DNA of 64,000 nt from Sphaerisporangium rubeum (GCF_014207705.1 NZ_JACHIU010000001.1:2658501-2722500), one strand, 5' to 3'; shown: positions 17,837 to 26,787, counted from the stretch's first letter. Numbers and translations: made by a program. The notes: a model not told the origin generated them from the letters alone.

Positions 17837-18439
17837 TCAGGCGCCGCGCGCCGCGTCGAACCGCGTGGCCACGTCGGTCCAGTTGACCAGCGACCACAGC
17901 TTCTCGACGTAGTCCGGCCGCACGTTGCGGTACTGCAGGTAGTAGGCGTGCTCCCAGGCGTCGAACACCAGCAGTGGCGTGGTGTTCATCCCGACGTTCC
18001 CGTGATGGTCGTACACCTGCTCCACCACCAGCCGCCGCGCCAGCGGCTCCCAGGCCAGGATGCCCCACCCCGACCCCTGCACGGTGGCCGTCGCCGTGGT
18101 GAGCTGCTTCTGGAACGCCTCGAACGACCCGAAGTGCTCGACGATCGCGTCCCCGAGGACCCCGTCAGGCCGGTCCCCGCCGTCGGGAGACAGGTTCTGC
18201 CAGAAGATCGAGTGCAGCACATGCCCCGACAGATTGAACGCGAATGTCTTCTCCAGCCCCACCAGCCCCCCGAACTCCCCCTTGTCCCGTGCCTCCGCCA
18301 GCCGCTCCAAGCTGTCGTTGGCCCCCTTTACGTACGCGGCGTGGTGCTTGGCGTGATGCAACTCCAGGATTTCCCCGGTGATCGCAGGCTCCAGGGCCGC
18401 GTAGTCGTAGGGCATGTCCGGCAATGAGTACTGACCCAT
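17837..18439 (-). CDS. sodF: Superoxide dismutase, Fe/Mn family
   Basis: 200 residues, full length. Converts superoxide to oxygen and hydrogen peroxide in the cytoplasm. Metal ligands are all present: His28 (LELHHAKHH), His76 (HVLHSIFW), Asp160 and His164 ([13 protein letters not shown]). ATG 18439 follows a strong GAAGGAGATCTC ribosome site. Iron or manganese use cannot be settled by eye; the sodF symbol is chosen because a Nur-like box lies upstream, and in Streptomyces the nickel regulator Nur represses the iron enzyme. First gene of a two-gene operon with the GNAT acetyltransferase. Confidence 0.95.
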   Translation of the reverse strand: MGQYSLPDMPYDYAALEPAITGEILELHHAKHHAAYVKGANDSLERLAEARDKGEFGGLVGLEKTFAFNLSGHVLHSIFWQNLSPDGGDRPDGVLGDAIVEHFGSFEAFQKQLTTATATVQGSGWGILAWEPLARRLVVEQVYDHHGNVGMNTTPLLVFDAWEHAYYLQYRNVRPDYVEKLWSLVNWTDVATRFDAARGA

Positions 18440-18482
18440 AGAGATCTCCTTCGTCGCAGGCTCAGTTGCATGATGATCGTAC

Positions 18483-18499
18483 CTGCGACATATTCGCAA
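18483..18499. promoter_or_regulatory. Nur-box-like operator before sod
   Basis: CTGCGA-N5-TCGCAA dyad, read on the gene strand as TTGCGA-N5-TCGCAG, 44 bp upstream of the sod start. It resembles the Nur box TTGCAA-N5-TTGCAA known from sodF and nickel-uptake promoters in Streptomyces. Confidence 0.65.
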
Positions 18500-18652
18500 G
18501 AAGGAGCCGGGACGGCGACCCGTGCGACCGCGAGCAACCCCTGTCGTGCGGCGCTGACGTCGCTGCTACGGGGCATGGATCGAGCAGGCATCGCGTACGC
18601 GTCGGCTGAACAGACACCACCACCGCTGGTGATGATGAGTCTCCCTGCACGG

Positions 18653-18696
18653 CCTTGCCGTGGCGCCTCCCTCCGGGGAGAGGCGCCACGGCAAGG
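18653..18696 (-). terminator. Strong terminator hairpin after the secreted esterase gene
   Basis: CCTTGCCGTGGCGCCTC and GAGGCGCCACGGCAAGG form a perfect 17-bp stem with a 10-nt loop, 23 bp beyond the stop of the leftward esterase gene. Confidence 0.9.
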
Positions 18697-18718
18697 GTCT
18701 TGTCGGCTGGGGACGGGG

Positions 18719-20314
18719 TCAGCCGGCGTTCACCGGTGTGCTCTGTGAGGCGTTGTACAGCTTGTCGCCCTTGTAGTGGGCCACCACGGGGCCGTCGAGA
18801 AGCGCGCCGTCCACGGCCTTCTTGAAGGTCGCGACACCGTCCTTCTTGAGCGGCGCGGACCCGAGCAGGGTGTCGCCGGAGTAGAACTCCACCTTGCCCT
18901 TCGGCGTGGCGGTGTTGTTGGACACGGGGGTCACCGTCGCGGTCGCGGTGACCTTGACGTTGTGGGAGTTCCCTGCGGGCTCGGACTCGACCGCGAGGCT
19001 CGTCGTGGTGGTGTGGAAGGCCAGGCTGCGGATGTAGAAGTTGAGCAGCGGACGCCAGACGTGCCAGGTGTGGACACCCGGGACGTTGTACTCGGTGATG
19101 TTCACGCCGGCGTTCCTGAGGGCCGCGGCCCGCAGGAGTGAGTTCTGCGCGATGTTGCCGAGGCGGTCCTGGAGACCGGTGCCGAGGAAGATGCCGCCGG
19201 GCACCGTCTTCAACCGGTCGAGCTGGGCCTGGTTGGCGGCCGGTCCGCCGATGCTCCAGGCGGCGTGGTAGCCGAACAGGTCGGTGTTGTCGTACATGAT
19301 GGTGAAGGCGCGGCTGCCGCCGGCGGAGAACCCGGCGAACGCGCGGTCCTGCGAGCGGGTGGAGACGTTGTAGTTCTGCTCGACGAACGGGATGACGTTG
19401 TTGCGCAGTTCGTTGGCGAAGCCCTGGTTGCCGCCGGGCAGGCCGTTGAAGTCGGTCGACACGATGACCATCTGCTGGGCCTCGCCGTCCCGGATGGCGT
19501 TCTCCAGGATGTGGTGCGCCACTCCCTGCATCGTCCACGCGGTCGAGTGGTCACCGCCGCCGTGGCTCAGGTACAGGGTCGGGTACGGCGTGGCCCGGTT
19601 GGGGTCGTAGCCGTGGGGGGTGTAGACGACCAGGTCGTGCACGCCGGCCGGGTTGGTCGACAGCGGCGAGGTGTACCGGCGCGGCTCGATCGTGCCGCGC
19701 TTGCCCTCCGGCGACTGGTAGTCGGTGTCGTAGGTGGGGAACTTCTTGCTCTCGGGCACGAAGATGCGGCTGCGCACCGCACCCGGCGCGCCGGGGTAGG
19801 GGGGCGGCACTTCCCAGCGGTTGACCGGGTCGTCGTACAGGGTGCAGCCCGTGGCCAGCGGACTCGCGCAATCGTGGGTGTAGGCGTAGCGGTAGGTGCC
19901 GGCGGGCAGGGGGACCGTGGTCTCCCACACCCCGTCCTCACCCTTGGTCATCGCGATCGTGTGCCACGGAGTGGCGTGGATGTCACCGGGCTGCCACTGC
20001 GACGGCGGACGAGCGTCACCACAGTCGTTGCAGTTCACGTTCTCAGGCCGCGAGAAGAACCAGTCACCGTAGACGTGCACGGCGTTGACCCCGGCGGGGG
20101 CCTCGTAACGGAACTTCACCGCGTAACCGCTCGGCGGAGCGTCGGTCTTGACCACGGTCGGCCCGAGGGTCGACGGCGGAGTGGGAGCCGCCGCCGCCGG
20201 AACGGCCAGAGCTCCGGTCGTGAGCCCGGCCGCGACGGTGAGGCCGGCCAGGATCGACCTCAGCCGTCTGCTCTTCCGGGATCTGGTCGTGGGATGGGGG
20301 TGGACGACGGGCAT
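18719..20314 (-). CDS. Secreted alpha/beta-hydrolase esterase (CE1/enterochelin-esterase-like) with N- and C-terminal Ig-like domains
   Basis: 531 residues. A twin-Arg-poor but clear signal peptide (SRRLRSILAGLTVAAGLTTGALAVPAAAA) leads into an E-set immunoglobulin-like domain (VKFRYEAPAGVNAVHVYGDW...GVWETTVPLPAGTYRYAYTHD) as in glycan-processing esterases. The esterase core has LYLSHGGGDHS, the nucleophile in FAGFSAGGSRAF and a His in PGVHTWHVWRPLLNFY. The C-terminus is an Ig-like repeat (TPKGKVEFYSGDTLLGSAPLKKDGVATF). It probably removes acyl groups from plant polysaccharides, but a cell-wall substrate is possible. ATG 20314 has GGAGGGAAAGC upstream; a perfect terminator follows. Confidence 0.88.
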   Translation of the reverse strand: MPVVHPHPTTRSRKSRRLRSILAGLTVAAGLTTGALAVPAAAAPTPPSTLGPTVVKTDAPPSGYAVKFRYEAPAGVNAVHVYGDWFFSRPENVNCNDCGDARPPSQWQPGDIHATPWHTIAMTKGEDGVWETTVPLPAGTYRYAYTHDCASPLATGCTLYDDPVNRWEVPPPYPGAPGAVRSRIFVPESKKFPTYDTDYQSPEGKRGTIEPRRYTSPLSTNPAGVHDLVVYTPHGYDPNRATPYPTLYLSHGGGDHSTAWTMQGVAHHILENAIRDGEAQQMVIVSTDFNGLPGGNQGFANELRNNVIPFVEQNYNVSTRSQDRAFAGFSAGGSRAFTIMYDNTDLFGYHAAWSIGGPAANQAQLDRLKTVPGGIFLGTGLQDRLGNIAQNSLLRAAALRNAGVNITEYNVPGVHTWHVWRPLLNFYIRSLAFHTTTTSLAVESEPAGNSHNVKVTATATVTPVSNNTATPKGKVEFYSGDTLLGSAPLKKDGVATFKKAVDGALLDGPVVAHYKGDKLYNASQSTPVNAG

Positions 20315-20373
20315 GGTGCTTTCCCTCCGGGGGACGGGAAACGGCTGGAGAGTCGGCCCAGTCGTTTCTGGAG

Positions 20374-20406
20374 TTGCAACGATCGTAGAAACATCTGCAA
20401 CGATGT
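20374..20406. promoter_or_regulatory. Paired operator-like direct repeat before the esterase gene
   Basis: TTGCAACGATCG (20374) and CTGCAACGATGT (20395) are spaced exactly 21 bp, two helical turns, 60-90 bp upstream of the esterase start. The rest of the 415-bp gap 20315-20729 shows no gene. Confidence 0.5.
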
Positions 20407-20729
20407 CAAGACCCGATTGCACATCATGTTTGTGGCGTTGCGCTCTATGCAACAACCCCGTAGCGCGACCGACGATGCCACGGCCGTACCCCGGTCACGT
20501 CTCCGAACCGAGGCGCGTCGAACGGTGCGCACGCCAGCCGGTCGCCACGTCCCGGACCGTCGCCGCACGCCGGATGAGAACGTGACGCGAATACCGGAAT
20601 CACCTCGTCCGGCGTGGCGCTCCATTCACGTATTTTCCGGACGTCCTATCGCGGCGCTGTCGCACACCTTCTTGCCGTGAGCGTGGACTACTGGTGACCG
20701 CCGACGTCATGGATGCGATTTCTCCCCGA

Positions 20730-22367
20730 TCAACCGGTGGTCGACTTCACTGTGAGAACGCGCTCGATGATCGATTCGATGTCGACGCCGGACGGCAGGC
20801 CGCCGTAGGCCATGTTCCGTTCCGGTCCGAGGCGGGCGGCGCAGAAGGCGTCCGCGACGGCCGGCGGGCTGAACCTGACCAGAAGGGACGCCTGCAGCAC
20901 GAGGGCCAGGCGTTCGGCCACCTGGCGTGCGCGGTACTCCAGGGTCGAGGGGTCGGTGAAGGAGTCCTTGACCTGGCGGACGGCGGTGTCGAGGTGGAGG
21001 TCGGCTCCCTTGGCCTGCTCGACCTCGGTGAAGTACGCGTCCAGGTTGGCGGGTTCCTTGGCGATGGATCGGAGAAGGTCCAGGGCGGCGACGTTGCCGG
21101 AGCCCTCCCAGATGCCGTTCAGGGGGGACTCGCGGAAAAGCCGTGGCATTTGGGAGTCCTCGACGTAGCCGTTTCCACCGAGGCATTCGAGGGATTCGGC
21201 GGCGTGGCCGGGAGCGCGTTTGCAGATCCAGTATTTGGCGGTCGCCAGCGCTATACGGCGCAGTGCGCTTTCTGTGGAGTCGCCGCGGATGGCTTTGTCG
21301 GTGGCGCCGGCGAGGCGGATCATCAAAGCGGTCGCCGCCTCGGATTCAAGGGTCAGGTCGGCCAGGACGTTGCGCATCAGGGGTTGGTCGATCAAGGGGT
21401 GGCCGAAGGCGGTCCGGTGGGTGGCGTGGTGGACGGCGCGGGTGACGCCGAGGCGCATGCCGGCGGCGGAGCCGATGACGCAGTCGAGGCGGGTCATGTT
21501 GACCATCTCGATGATGGTGCGGACGCCGCGGCCTTCCTCGCCGACCAGGTGGGCCACGGCGCCTTCGTACTCGACCTCGGCGGAGGCGTTGGAGCGGTTG
21601 CCGAGTTTGTCCTTCAGGCGCATGAGGCGCATGGCGTTGCGGGTGCCGTCGGGGAGGACGCGGGGGAGCAGGAAGCAGGACAGGCCGCGGGGGGCCTGGG
21701 CCAGGACGAGGAAGACGTCGCACATGGGAGCCGAGTTGAACCATTTGTGGCCGGTCAGCGCATAGGTGCCGTCGGCCCGGGGCTCGGCGGTGGTGGTGTT
21801 GGCGCGGACGTCGGAGCCGCCTTGCTTCTCGGTCATGGCCATGCCGGCGAGGACACCGCGTTTGGCCGACGCGGGCCGCAGGCCGAATTCGTAGCTGCGG
21901 GAGGTGAGCAGCGGTTCCCACTCGGCGGAGAGCGTGGGGGAGTGGCGCAGGGCCGCGACGCTGGCGTACGTCATCGAGATGGGACAGCCGTGGCCGGCCT
22001 CGACCTGGGACCACACGTAGAACTTGGCGGCGCGCGCCACGTGCGCTCCGGGTCGTGCGGCGGCCCACGGCGCGGCGTGCAGGCCGTGTCCGACGGCGAC
22101 GGCCATCAGCTCGTGCCACGCGGGGTGGAACTCGACCTCGTCGACGCGGTGGCCGTACGGGTCGTGGGTGCGCAGGACCGGAGGGTGGTCGTTGGCGAGG
22201 CGTCCCCATTCCTGCGCGCGCGGTGAGCCGGCGAGCGTGCCGAGGCCGCGCAGTTCGCCGATGGCCCAGTCCGCCGACTCACGCCGCAGTCCCTCCACCA
22301 GCGCCGGGTCGGCCGACACGTCGTGGCCGGCGTACGGGGGGGCCTGGTTGAAGACGTCGTGCGTCAA
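20730..22367 (-). CDS. Acyl-CoA dehydrogenase, AidB-like branch
   Basis: 545 residues, the long form typical of AidB-like acyl-CoA dehydrogenases. Flavin-dependent oxidation of an acyl-CoA, or an AidB-like DNA-protective role, is possible. Visible motifs are AMTEKQGGSDVRANTTTAEP (FAD and substrate region), GHKWFNSAPMCDVFLVLAQA, NVLADLTLESEAATAL and the ECLGGNGYVEDSQMPRLFRESPLNGIWEGSGNV signature with an Arg-Glu/Glu catalytic context. The start is TTG 22367, supported by GGAGGCTTCC directly before it; the next ATG would cut into the conserved N-terminus. It stands alone, transcribed leftward. Confidence 0.9.
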   Translation of the reverse strand: MTHDVFNQAPPYAGHDVSADPALVEGLRRESADWAIGELRGLGTLAGSPRAQEWGRLANDHPPVLRTHDPYGHRVDEVEFHPAWHELMAVAVGHGLHAAPWAAARPGAHVARAAKFYVWSQVEAGHGCPISMTYASVAALRHSPTLSAEWEPLLTSRSYEFGLRPASAKRGVLAGMAMTEKQGGSDVRANTTTAEPRADGTYALTGHKWFNSAPMCDVFLVLAQAPRGLSCFLLPRVLPDGTRNAMRLMRLKDKLGNRSNASAEVEYEGAVAHLVGEEGRGVRTIIEMVNMTRLDCVIGSAAGMRLGVTRAVHHATHRTAFGHPLIDQPLMRNVLADLTLESEAATALMIRLAGATDKAIRGDSTESALRRIALATAKYWICKRAPGHAAESLECLGGNGYVEDSQMPRLFRESPLNGIWEGSGNVAALDLLRSIAKEPANLDAYFTEVEQAKGADLHLDTAVRQVKDSFTDPSTLEYRARQVAERLALVLQASLLVRFSPPAVADAFCAARLGPERNMAYGGLPSGVDIESIIERVLTVKSTTG

Positions 22368-22524
22368 GGAAGCCTCCGGACATCAAGAACAAACATGACA
22401 ATCGGGACAATCGGCGTAATCGCCTACGCTTCGGTCACCCGTCTGACGCGTGCTGCACCATCCATCTCAACATTTCCACGGAAGAATGACATGCTCGGGT
22501 GTCTGACCTTTGGGAGGGAGGCCC

Positions 22525-23082
22525 TTGGAGGCGGCGGGCACCACCGATGACCGGTCGTTGCACCAGCGTGTCGTCGGCGGGGACGAGGACGCGCTCGGCG
22601 AGCTGCACGAGCGGTTCTACCCACTGGTGCTCGGGCTCGCGCTGCGGATCACCCGCGACCGGCTGGTGGCCGAGGACATCGTGCAGGAGGTCTTCGTCAC
22701 CTTCTGGGAGCGTCCGCTGGCCTTCGACCCCGACCGCGGCTCCCTGCGGTCCTGGCTCGCCACCATCGCGCACCGCCGGGCCGTCGACCACGTACGCGCC
22801 GAGGAACGCCGCCGCGTCGCCGCGCTCGGGCCGCGTCTGACCGAGCCCGAGCCGAGCCCCCTTGAGGACTGGGTCCTCGCCGCCGACGAGGCGGCCCGCG
22901 TCCGCACCGCCGTGAGCCGCCTCCCCGGCGGTCTGCGCGAGGCCATCGAACTCGCGTACTACCGTGGCCGTACCTACAGGCAGACGGCGGAGGAGCTCGG
23001 TCTCCCCGAGGGGACCGTCAAGTCCCGCATCCGCCTGGGGCTGCGCAAACTGGCCGACGCTCTCGCGGACGAGGAGGTGTGA
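22525..23082 (+). CDS. ECF RNA polymerase sigma factor
   Basis: 185 residues. Region 2 reads ALGELHERFYPLVLGLALRITRDRLVAEDIVQEVFVTFWERP and region 4 LPGGLREAIELAYYRGRTYRQTAEELGLPEGTVKSRIRLGLRKL, the standard two-domain ECF arrangement. The TTG at 22525 follows GGGAGGGAGG; another TTG lies five codons earlier. The gene behind it overlaps its stop and encodes an MDMPI-domain protein likely to act as its anti-sigma or sensor. Direct repeats of ACAATCGG around 22395-22415 lie in the upstream region and could belong to the promoter. Confidence 0.93.
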   Translation: MEAAGTTDDRSLHQRVVGGDEDALGELHERFYPLVLGLALRITRDRLVAEDIVQEVFVTFWERPLAFDPDRGSLRSWLATIAHRRAVDHVRAEERRRVAALGPRLTEPEPSPLEDWVLAADEAARVRTAVSRLPGGLREAIELAYYRGRTYRQTAEELGLPEGTVKSRIRLGLRKLADALADEEV

Positions 23083-23084
23083 CC

Positions 23085-24032
23085 GTGGCCCCTGCACCGG
23101 CGTCCGGGCCGGACACCCCATTCGTCCCCGAGCCCGGCCGCCTCGCACGGCTCGCGCTCGACGCGTACGCCGAGACCGCCGCCGAGCCGCCGGCCGGTGC
23201 GCGGGACCGGCTGCTCGCCGCCGCGCGCGTCAGGCGGGGGCCCGCCGTGCGCGCCGGCTTCGCCGTGTCGTACGCCGCCAGGGTTGCCGCCATGGACGCG
23301 CTGCTGGCCGGCGCCACCCCCGCCGACTGGGCCACGGTGATCGTCGAGGGCTGGACGCTGCAGGAACTGGTCGCGCACCTTGCCGCCACCGACAGCCTGG
23401 TGGCGGCGGCCATGGGGGTGCGGGTCACCGGGCCGCCGATCGCGGCCGACGAGGTGCTGTCCCGCACCGCCGACGTGATCGCCTACCAGCGTGACCGTGA
23501 CCCCGCGCTGACCCGCGCCGACTGGCGGGCCCAGGCCGAGGCGATCTGCGCGCGTGCCGTCACCATGGACGCCGCCGTCCCGGTCGCTCCCGGCGGCATC
23601 GGCTTCCCGGTCGGCGACCACGTGCTGGCCCGCATGCTCGAGACCTGGATCCACACCGCCGACGCCGCCACCGTGATCGGCGTGCCGCTGCCGCCACCCC
23701 TGCCGGCCCACATCCACCCGACCGCGGACTTCTGCGCACGTCTCGTCCCGCTGACCATGGCCCTGTCCGGCATGACCCCCGGCGCCAAGGCCCTGCGGCT
23801 GGAGCTCACCGGGTCCGGCGGCGGCACATGGCACGTTCCGCTGGACCTGTCCGCGCCGGCCGCACCGCACGCGGGTCAGCCGGCCGACGTCTCCATCACG
23901 TGCGACACCGTCGCGTTCTGCTTCCTGCTCGGCGGTCGCGGCACCCCGGCGACATTCCCCGCCGATGTGGACGGCGACAGCGGGCTCGCGGCGGACGTCC
24001 TCACCGCGGCCCCGGCCCTGTCGGGCCCGTGA
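23085..24032 (+). CDS. MDMPI/DinB-fold protein, putative partner of the ECF sigma factor
   Basis: 315 residues from GTG 23085, which is 7 nt after GAGGAGG (a GTG at 23079 overlaps the sigma stop but sits too close to that site). The first 50 residues (PGRLARLALDAYAETAAEPPAGARDRLLAAARVRR) resemble the short N-terminal anti-sigma helix seen in such pairs. Then comes a mycothiol-dependent maleylpyruvate isomerase N-domain: TLQELVAHLAATDSLVAAAMG and ETWIHTADAATVIG supply the metal-binding His residues. The C-terminal third is an SCP2-like fold. Role as sigma regulator is inferred from stop-start coupling and known sigma-MDMPI gene pairs, not shown directly. Confidence 0.78.
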   Translation: MAPAPASGPDTPFVPEPGRLARLALDAYAETAAEPPAGARDRLLAAARVRRGPAVRAGFAVSYAARVAAMDALLAGATPADWATVIVEGWTLQELVAHLAATDSLVAAAMGVRVTGPPIAADEVLSRTADVIAYQRDRDPALTRADWRAQAEAICARAVTMDAAVPVAPGGIGFPVGDHVLARMLETWIHTADAATVIGVPLPPPLPAHIHPTADFCARLVPLTMALSGMTPGAKALRLELTGSGGGTWHVPLDLSAPAAPHAGQPADVSITCDTVAFCFLLGGRGTPATFPADVDGDSGLAADVLTAAPALSGP

Positions 24033-24035
24033 CCG

Positions 24036-24839
24036 TCACCAGCCCGGCGGCCTCGGCGGGCCCGGCGGCGGGTTCACGTCAGGCGGCGGAGGCGGCGGCG
24101 GGGGAGGGAAACCGCCGTGCCGCATCTGACGGCGCGCCTCGCGAAGTTCGTGACGCATCATGCGGCGCGCGGAGTGCAGTTCCTCGCCGAAGCCGCGGTG
24201 CAGCTCACCGCGGCGCTGCATCCACCACTCGCTCCACGCGAACAGGCTGCGCGCGATCGGCTTGGCCCTGGAGTCGCCGATGACCTTGACGTCCCCCATC
24301 ACCACGTACGCGCGGACCCGGACGACCGGGACGTTCTGGCCCGGCGGCGCCTCGATGACGTTGACCTTCTTGTCACCCATGAACGCGACCCCGCTGAGGT
24401 CCACGTCCACACCGTCCGGCACGATGATCTTGACGTCCCCCATCACCGCGGTCGCCACGATGTCGATCACATTGGACCGCACCTCGGCCTCACGCAGGTC
24501 GATCGTGACGTCCCCCATCACCGCGACCGCGCCGATCTCCTGGTCCACCCGCCACTTGCCGCGCCGCTTGGTGTCCCCCATCACCGCGACGTACCACCGG
24601 CGGGCCTTGCCGGGGGGTACGGCGGGGGGAGGCGCCGCGGGGTACGGGGCCCGCGCCGTGTCCGGCAGATCCGCGGTGATCTGCGCCAGCTCCGCGTGGG
24701 TGGCGGCCAGGTAGGCGGCCTCCGTGCGATCGGTCAGCTCCGCGAGCGTCAGGCGTCCCTCGACGGACGCCTCCCGCAGCCGCTCGACCACGGCCTCCCG
24801 CTCGGCGTCCGAAGCCCGCATACCCCCAGCATCGGTCAT
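24036..24839 (-). CDS. DUF1707 protein with LiaF-like repeats
   Basis: 267 residues from ATG 24839 (AGGGAC upstream). The N-terminal 60 residues are a DUF1707 domain (RASDAEREAVVERLREASVEGRLTLAELTDRTEAAYLAAT). The middle is a right-handed beta-type repeat with five VMGD or FMGD units (VAVMGDTK, VAVMGDVT, TAVMGDVK, VAFMGDKK, YVVMGDVK), as in cell-wall-stress LiaF/DUF2154-type proteins. The tail is helical and basic with a polyproline end (GGFPPPPPPPPPDVNPPPGPP). No membrane segment is present. Likely a cytoplasmic or peripheral envelope-stress factor; function unproven. It ends 3 bp from the convergent MDMPI gene. Confidence 0.85.
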   Translation of the reverse strand: MTDAGGMRASDAEREAVVERLREASVEGRLTLAELTDRTEAAYLAATHAELAQITADLPDTARAPYPAAPPPAVPPGKARRWYVAVMGDTKRRGKWRVDQEIGAVAVMGDVTIDLREAEVRSNVIDIVATAVMGDVKIIVPDGVDVDLSGVAFMGDKKVNVIEAPPGQNVPVVRVRAYVVMGDVKVIGDSRAKPIARSLFAWSEWWMQRRGELHRGFGEELHSARRMMRHELREARRQMRHGGFPPPPPPPPPDVNPPPGPPRPPGW

Positions 24840-24900
24840 GTCCCTGAATCTAGCGCGTGATTTGTGCCGCGGTGCTCCTCCCTGGGGAGGAAAGACGTCA

Positions 24901-24942
24901 CGAACCCGTACCCCGCCATGTATCCGGCGGGACACGGGTTCG
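24901..24942 (-). terminator. Terminator of the SPFH operon
   Basis: CGAACCCGTnCCCCGCC pairs with GGCGGGnCACGGGTTCG (one mismatch pair) around an 8-nt loop, 12 bp past the stop of the GPP34 gene. Confidence 0.8.
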
Positions 24943-24953
24943 TCGCGTGACGG

Positions 24954-25589
24954 TCAGCCGGCGGCGCTCGCCGCGGCCTCGGCGGCCTGGATGGCCTTGC
25001 GGAGCGCGCGGGGGATGGGGGCGATCGTGTCCCCCAAGGTGTCCACCCGGGTGCGCGCCGCGCGCCAGTCGGCGCGCGACAGTCCGGCACGCAGGCGGGC
25101 CATGGCGGCCAGCGCCACCAGCGCCGCGTCCCGGCGGTCGGTACGGGTGACCGGCGCGGCGCCGCGAACCGAACTCGCCACGATCGTGCGCAGGTGGCGC
25201 ACCACCCGGGTGTCGCGGACGGTGACCGCGCTGTAGGGGAAGATCCCGAGCAGGCGCCGCCGTTCCACCCGGATCCAGTGGCCCCGCTCCAGGCGGTCGC
25301 GCACCTGGCCCGTGGCCTGGCGGTTCCGCTTGCCGACCCAGTGCTGCCAGCTACGGCGCCGCGACGCCGCGATCTGTTGCAGCACCTCGTCGAGCAGCGG
25401 GTCCGGCACGGCCTGCGTCTGCGCCACCGGCCCCCCGGTCGCGTCCGCGATGTGCCCCTGGATGAGCAACTCGGCCAGGATGGCGGCCCGCATCAGGTAG
25501 CCGAGCCGCGGCCGCGAGGTCAGGCGCCGCTTGTCGATGTCGTAGGCGAGCAGGTACAGCCGTTCCGGCAGGCTCTCAGGCAGGTCCAT
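24954..25589 (-). CDS. GOLPH3/GPP34-family protein
   Basis: 211 residues. Recognisable as a bacterial GPP34 (Golgi phosphoprotein 3-like) protein: SLPERLYLLAYDIDKRRLTSRPRLGYLMRAAILAELLIQGHIAD at the start, then GKRNRQATGQVRDRLERGHWIRVERRRLLGIFP and a helical C-terminus. In eukaryotes the fold binds phosphatidylinositol-4-phosphate on membranes; bacterial members have no settled role but are often found with membrane or envelope genes. The ATG lies 2 nt after the stop of the preceding RHH gene, with AGAGGA upstream, so it is the third gene of the SPFH operon. Confidence 0.85.
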   Translation of the reverse strand: MDLPESLPERLYLLAYDIDKRRLTSRPRLGYLMRAAILAELLIQGHIADATGGPVAQTQAVPDPLLDEVLQQIAASRRRSWQHWVGKRNRQATGQVRDRLERGHWIRVERRRLLGIFPYSAVTVRDTRVVRHLRTIVASSVRGAAPVTRTDRRDAALVALAAMARLRAGLSRADWRAARTRVDTLGDTIAPIPRALRKAIQAAEAAASAAG

Positions 25590-25591
25590 CG

Positions 25592-25840
25592 TCAGTCCTC
25601 TGGTACGTCGTCCTCGTCGGTCGCGGGGGACCCCGTGTCGCCGGGCTCCCTCTTGGGGGGACGGCCGCGCTTCGGCATCCGTCCCACGTCGCCGGGCAGG
25701 CGTCCGGCCGTGGCCAGCGCTTTGCGGAGCAGGAACTCGATCTGTGCGTTGGTGCTGCGCAGCTCGTCGCCGGCCCAGCGCGCCAGTGCGTCGTGTACGG
25801 CGGGGTCGAGCCGCAAGAGGATCTTCTTGCGCTCGGTCAC
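25592..25840 (-). CDS. Small Arc/CopG-type ribbon-helix-helix protein
   Basis: 82 residues from a GTG whose bases overlap the SPFH stop (GTGA). The N-terminal KKILLRLDPAVHDALARWAGDELRSTNAQIEFLLRKAL is a ribbon-helix-helix DNA-binding fold (beta-strand, two helices, Asn-Ala-Gln-Ile turn). The tail is charged and Pro-rich (PKRGRPPKREPGD), with an AT-hook-like KRGRPPK. Fixed between SPFH and GPP34 genes, it is the obvious candidate to bind the 20-bp palindrome upstream of the operon. A toxin-antitoxin role is less likely because no toxin partner is present. Confidence 0.8.
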   Translation of the reverse strand: MTERKKILLRLDPAVHDALARWAGDELRSTNAQIEFLLRKALATAGRLPGDVGRMPKRGRPPKREPGDTGSPATDEDDVPED

Positions 25841-26748
25841 TGGTACAGCGAGCCGGTGTTGACCACCGGCTGCACGTCCCGGTCGCCGCACAGCACCACG
25901 AGCAGGTTGCTGACCATGGCGGCCTTGCGCTCGTCGTCCAGGTCCACCACGTCGGCCGCGTCCAGCCGGTGCAGCGCCGCCTCCACCATGCCGACCGCAC
26001 CCTCGACGATCTGCCGCCGCGCCGCCACGACCGCACCGGCCTGCTGCCTCCGCAACATGGCCTGCGCGATCTCAGGCGAGTACGCCAGCCGCGTGATGCG
26101 CGACTCGATCACCAGCACCCCGGCCGAGGCGACCCGCGCCGAGATCTCCGCCGACAACTTGGCCGTGATCTCGTCGGCGTTCTCCCGCAGCGACAACTGC
26201 GTCGAGTCGGAGGAGTCGTACGGATAGTTCCCCGCGATGTGCCGCACCGCGGTCTCCGTCTGGATCGCGACGAACTCCACGAAGTCATCCACCTCGAACA
26301 CCGCCTTCGCGGTGTCCTCCACCCGCCACACCACGACCGCCGCCATCTCGATCGGGTTCCCCTCGACGTCGTTGACCTTGGACACCCCCGTCTCGTGGTT
26401 CCGGATCCGCGTCGAGAGCCTGTTCCGCTGCGTGAACGGCACCGTCCACCGCAGCCCGTCCGTCCGCACCGTCCCGACATACCTCCCGAGCAACTGCACC
26501 ACCCGCGCCTGCCCCGGCGCGATGGCGAGCAACCCACTCGCCACCACCACCGCGACGAACACCAGCACCGCGCCGGCCGCCACGAACCCCCCGCCTCGCT
26601 CCGCCTGCGACAGGAAGTACCCCGCCGCTCCGAGCAGCACAAGGACCAGCAACGCCATCGGCCACCCCGACACGTTCGGCGCCGCCTTCTCACTGACCCG
26701 CGCCTCCGGCATCTCCACCACGACACCCTCGACTTCTCTCGCCGCCAT
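25837..26748 (-). CDS. SPFH/Band 7 (stomatin-like) membrane protein
   Basis: 303 residues from ATG 26748 (GGAGGGAAAG upstream). Two hydrophobic segments (WPMALLVLVLLGAAGYFLS and GAVLVFVAVVVASGLLAIA) precede the SPFH domain: PGQARVVQLLGRYVGTVRTDGLRWTVPFTQRNRLSTRIRNHE through ARVASAGVLVIESRITRLAYSPEIAQAMLRRQQAGAVVAARRQIVEGAVGMVEAAL. Such proteins oligomerise into membrane microdomain scaffolds. It heads an SPFH-RHH-GPP34 operon in which each junction is overlapping or 2 nt apart, so the three proteins probably work together at the membrane. Confidence 0.92.
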   Translation of the reverse strand: MAAREVEGVVVEMPEARVSEKAAPNVSGWPMALLVLVLLGAAGYFLSQAERGGGFVAAGAVLVFVAVVVASGLLAIAPGQARVVQLLGRYVGTVRTDGLRWTVPFTQRNRLSTRIRNHETGVSKVNDVEGNPIEMAAVVVWRVEDTAKAVFEVDDFVEFVAIQTETAVRHIAGNYPYDSSDSTQLSLRENADEITAKLSAEISARVASAGVLVIESRITRLAYSPEIAQAMLRRQQAGAVVAARRQIVEGAVGMVEAALHRLDAADVVDLDDERKAAMVSNLLVVLCGDRDVQPVVNTGSLYQ

Positions 26749-26787
26749 CTCTTTCCCTCCACTTGCCCGACTCATGGCACAACCATA

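Noticed and set aside
25592-25840. Toxin-antitoxin antitoxin
   Set aside because: The RHH protein has no toxin partner; its neighbours are SPFH and GPP34 genes in a conserved-looking operon.
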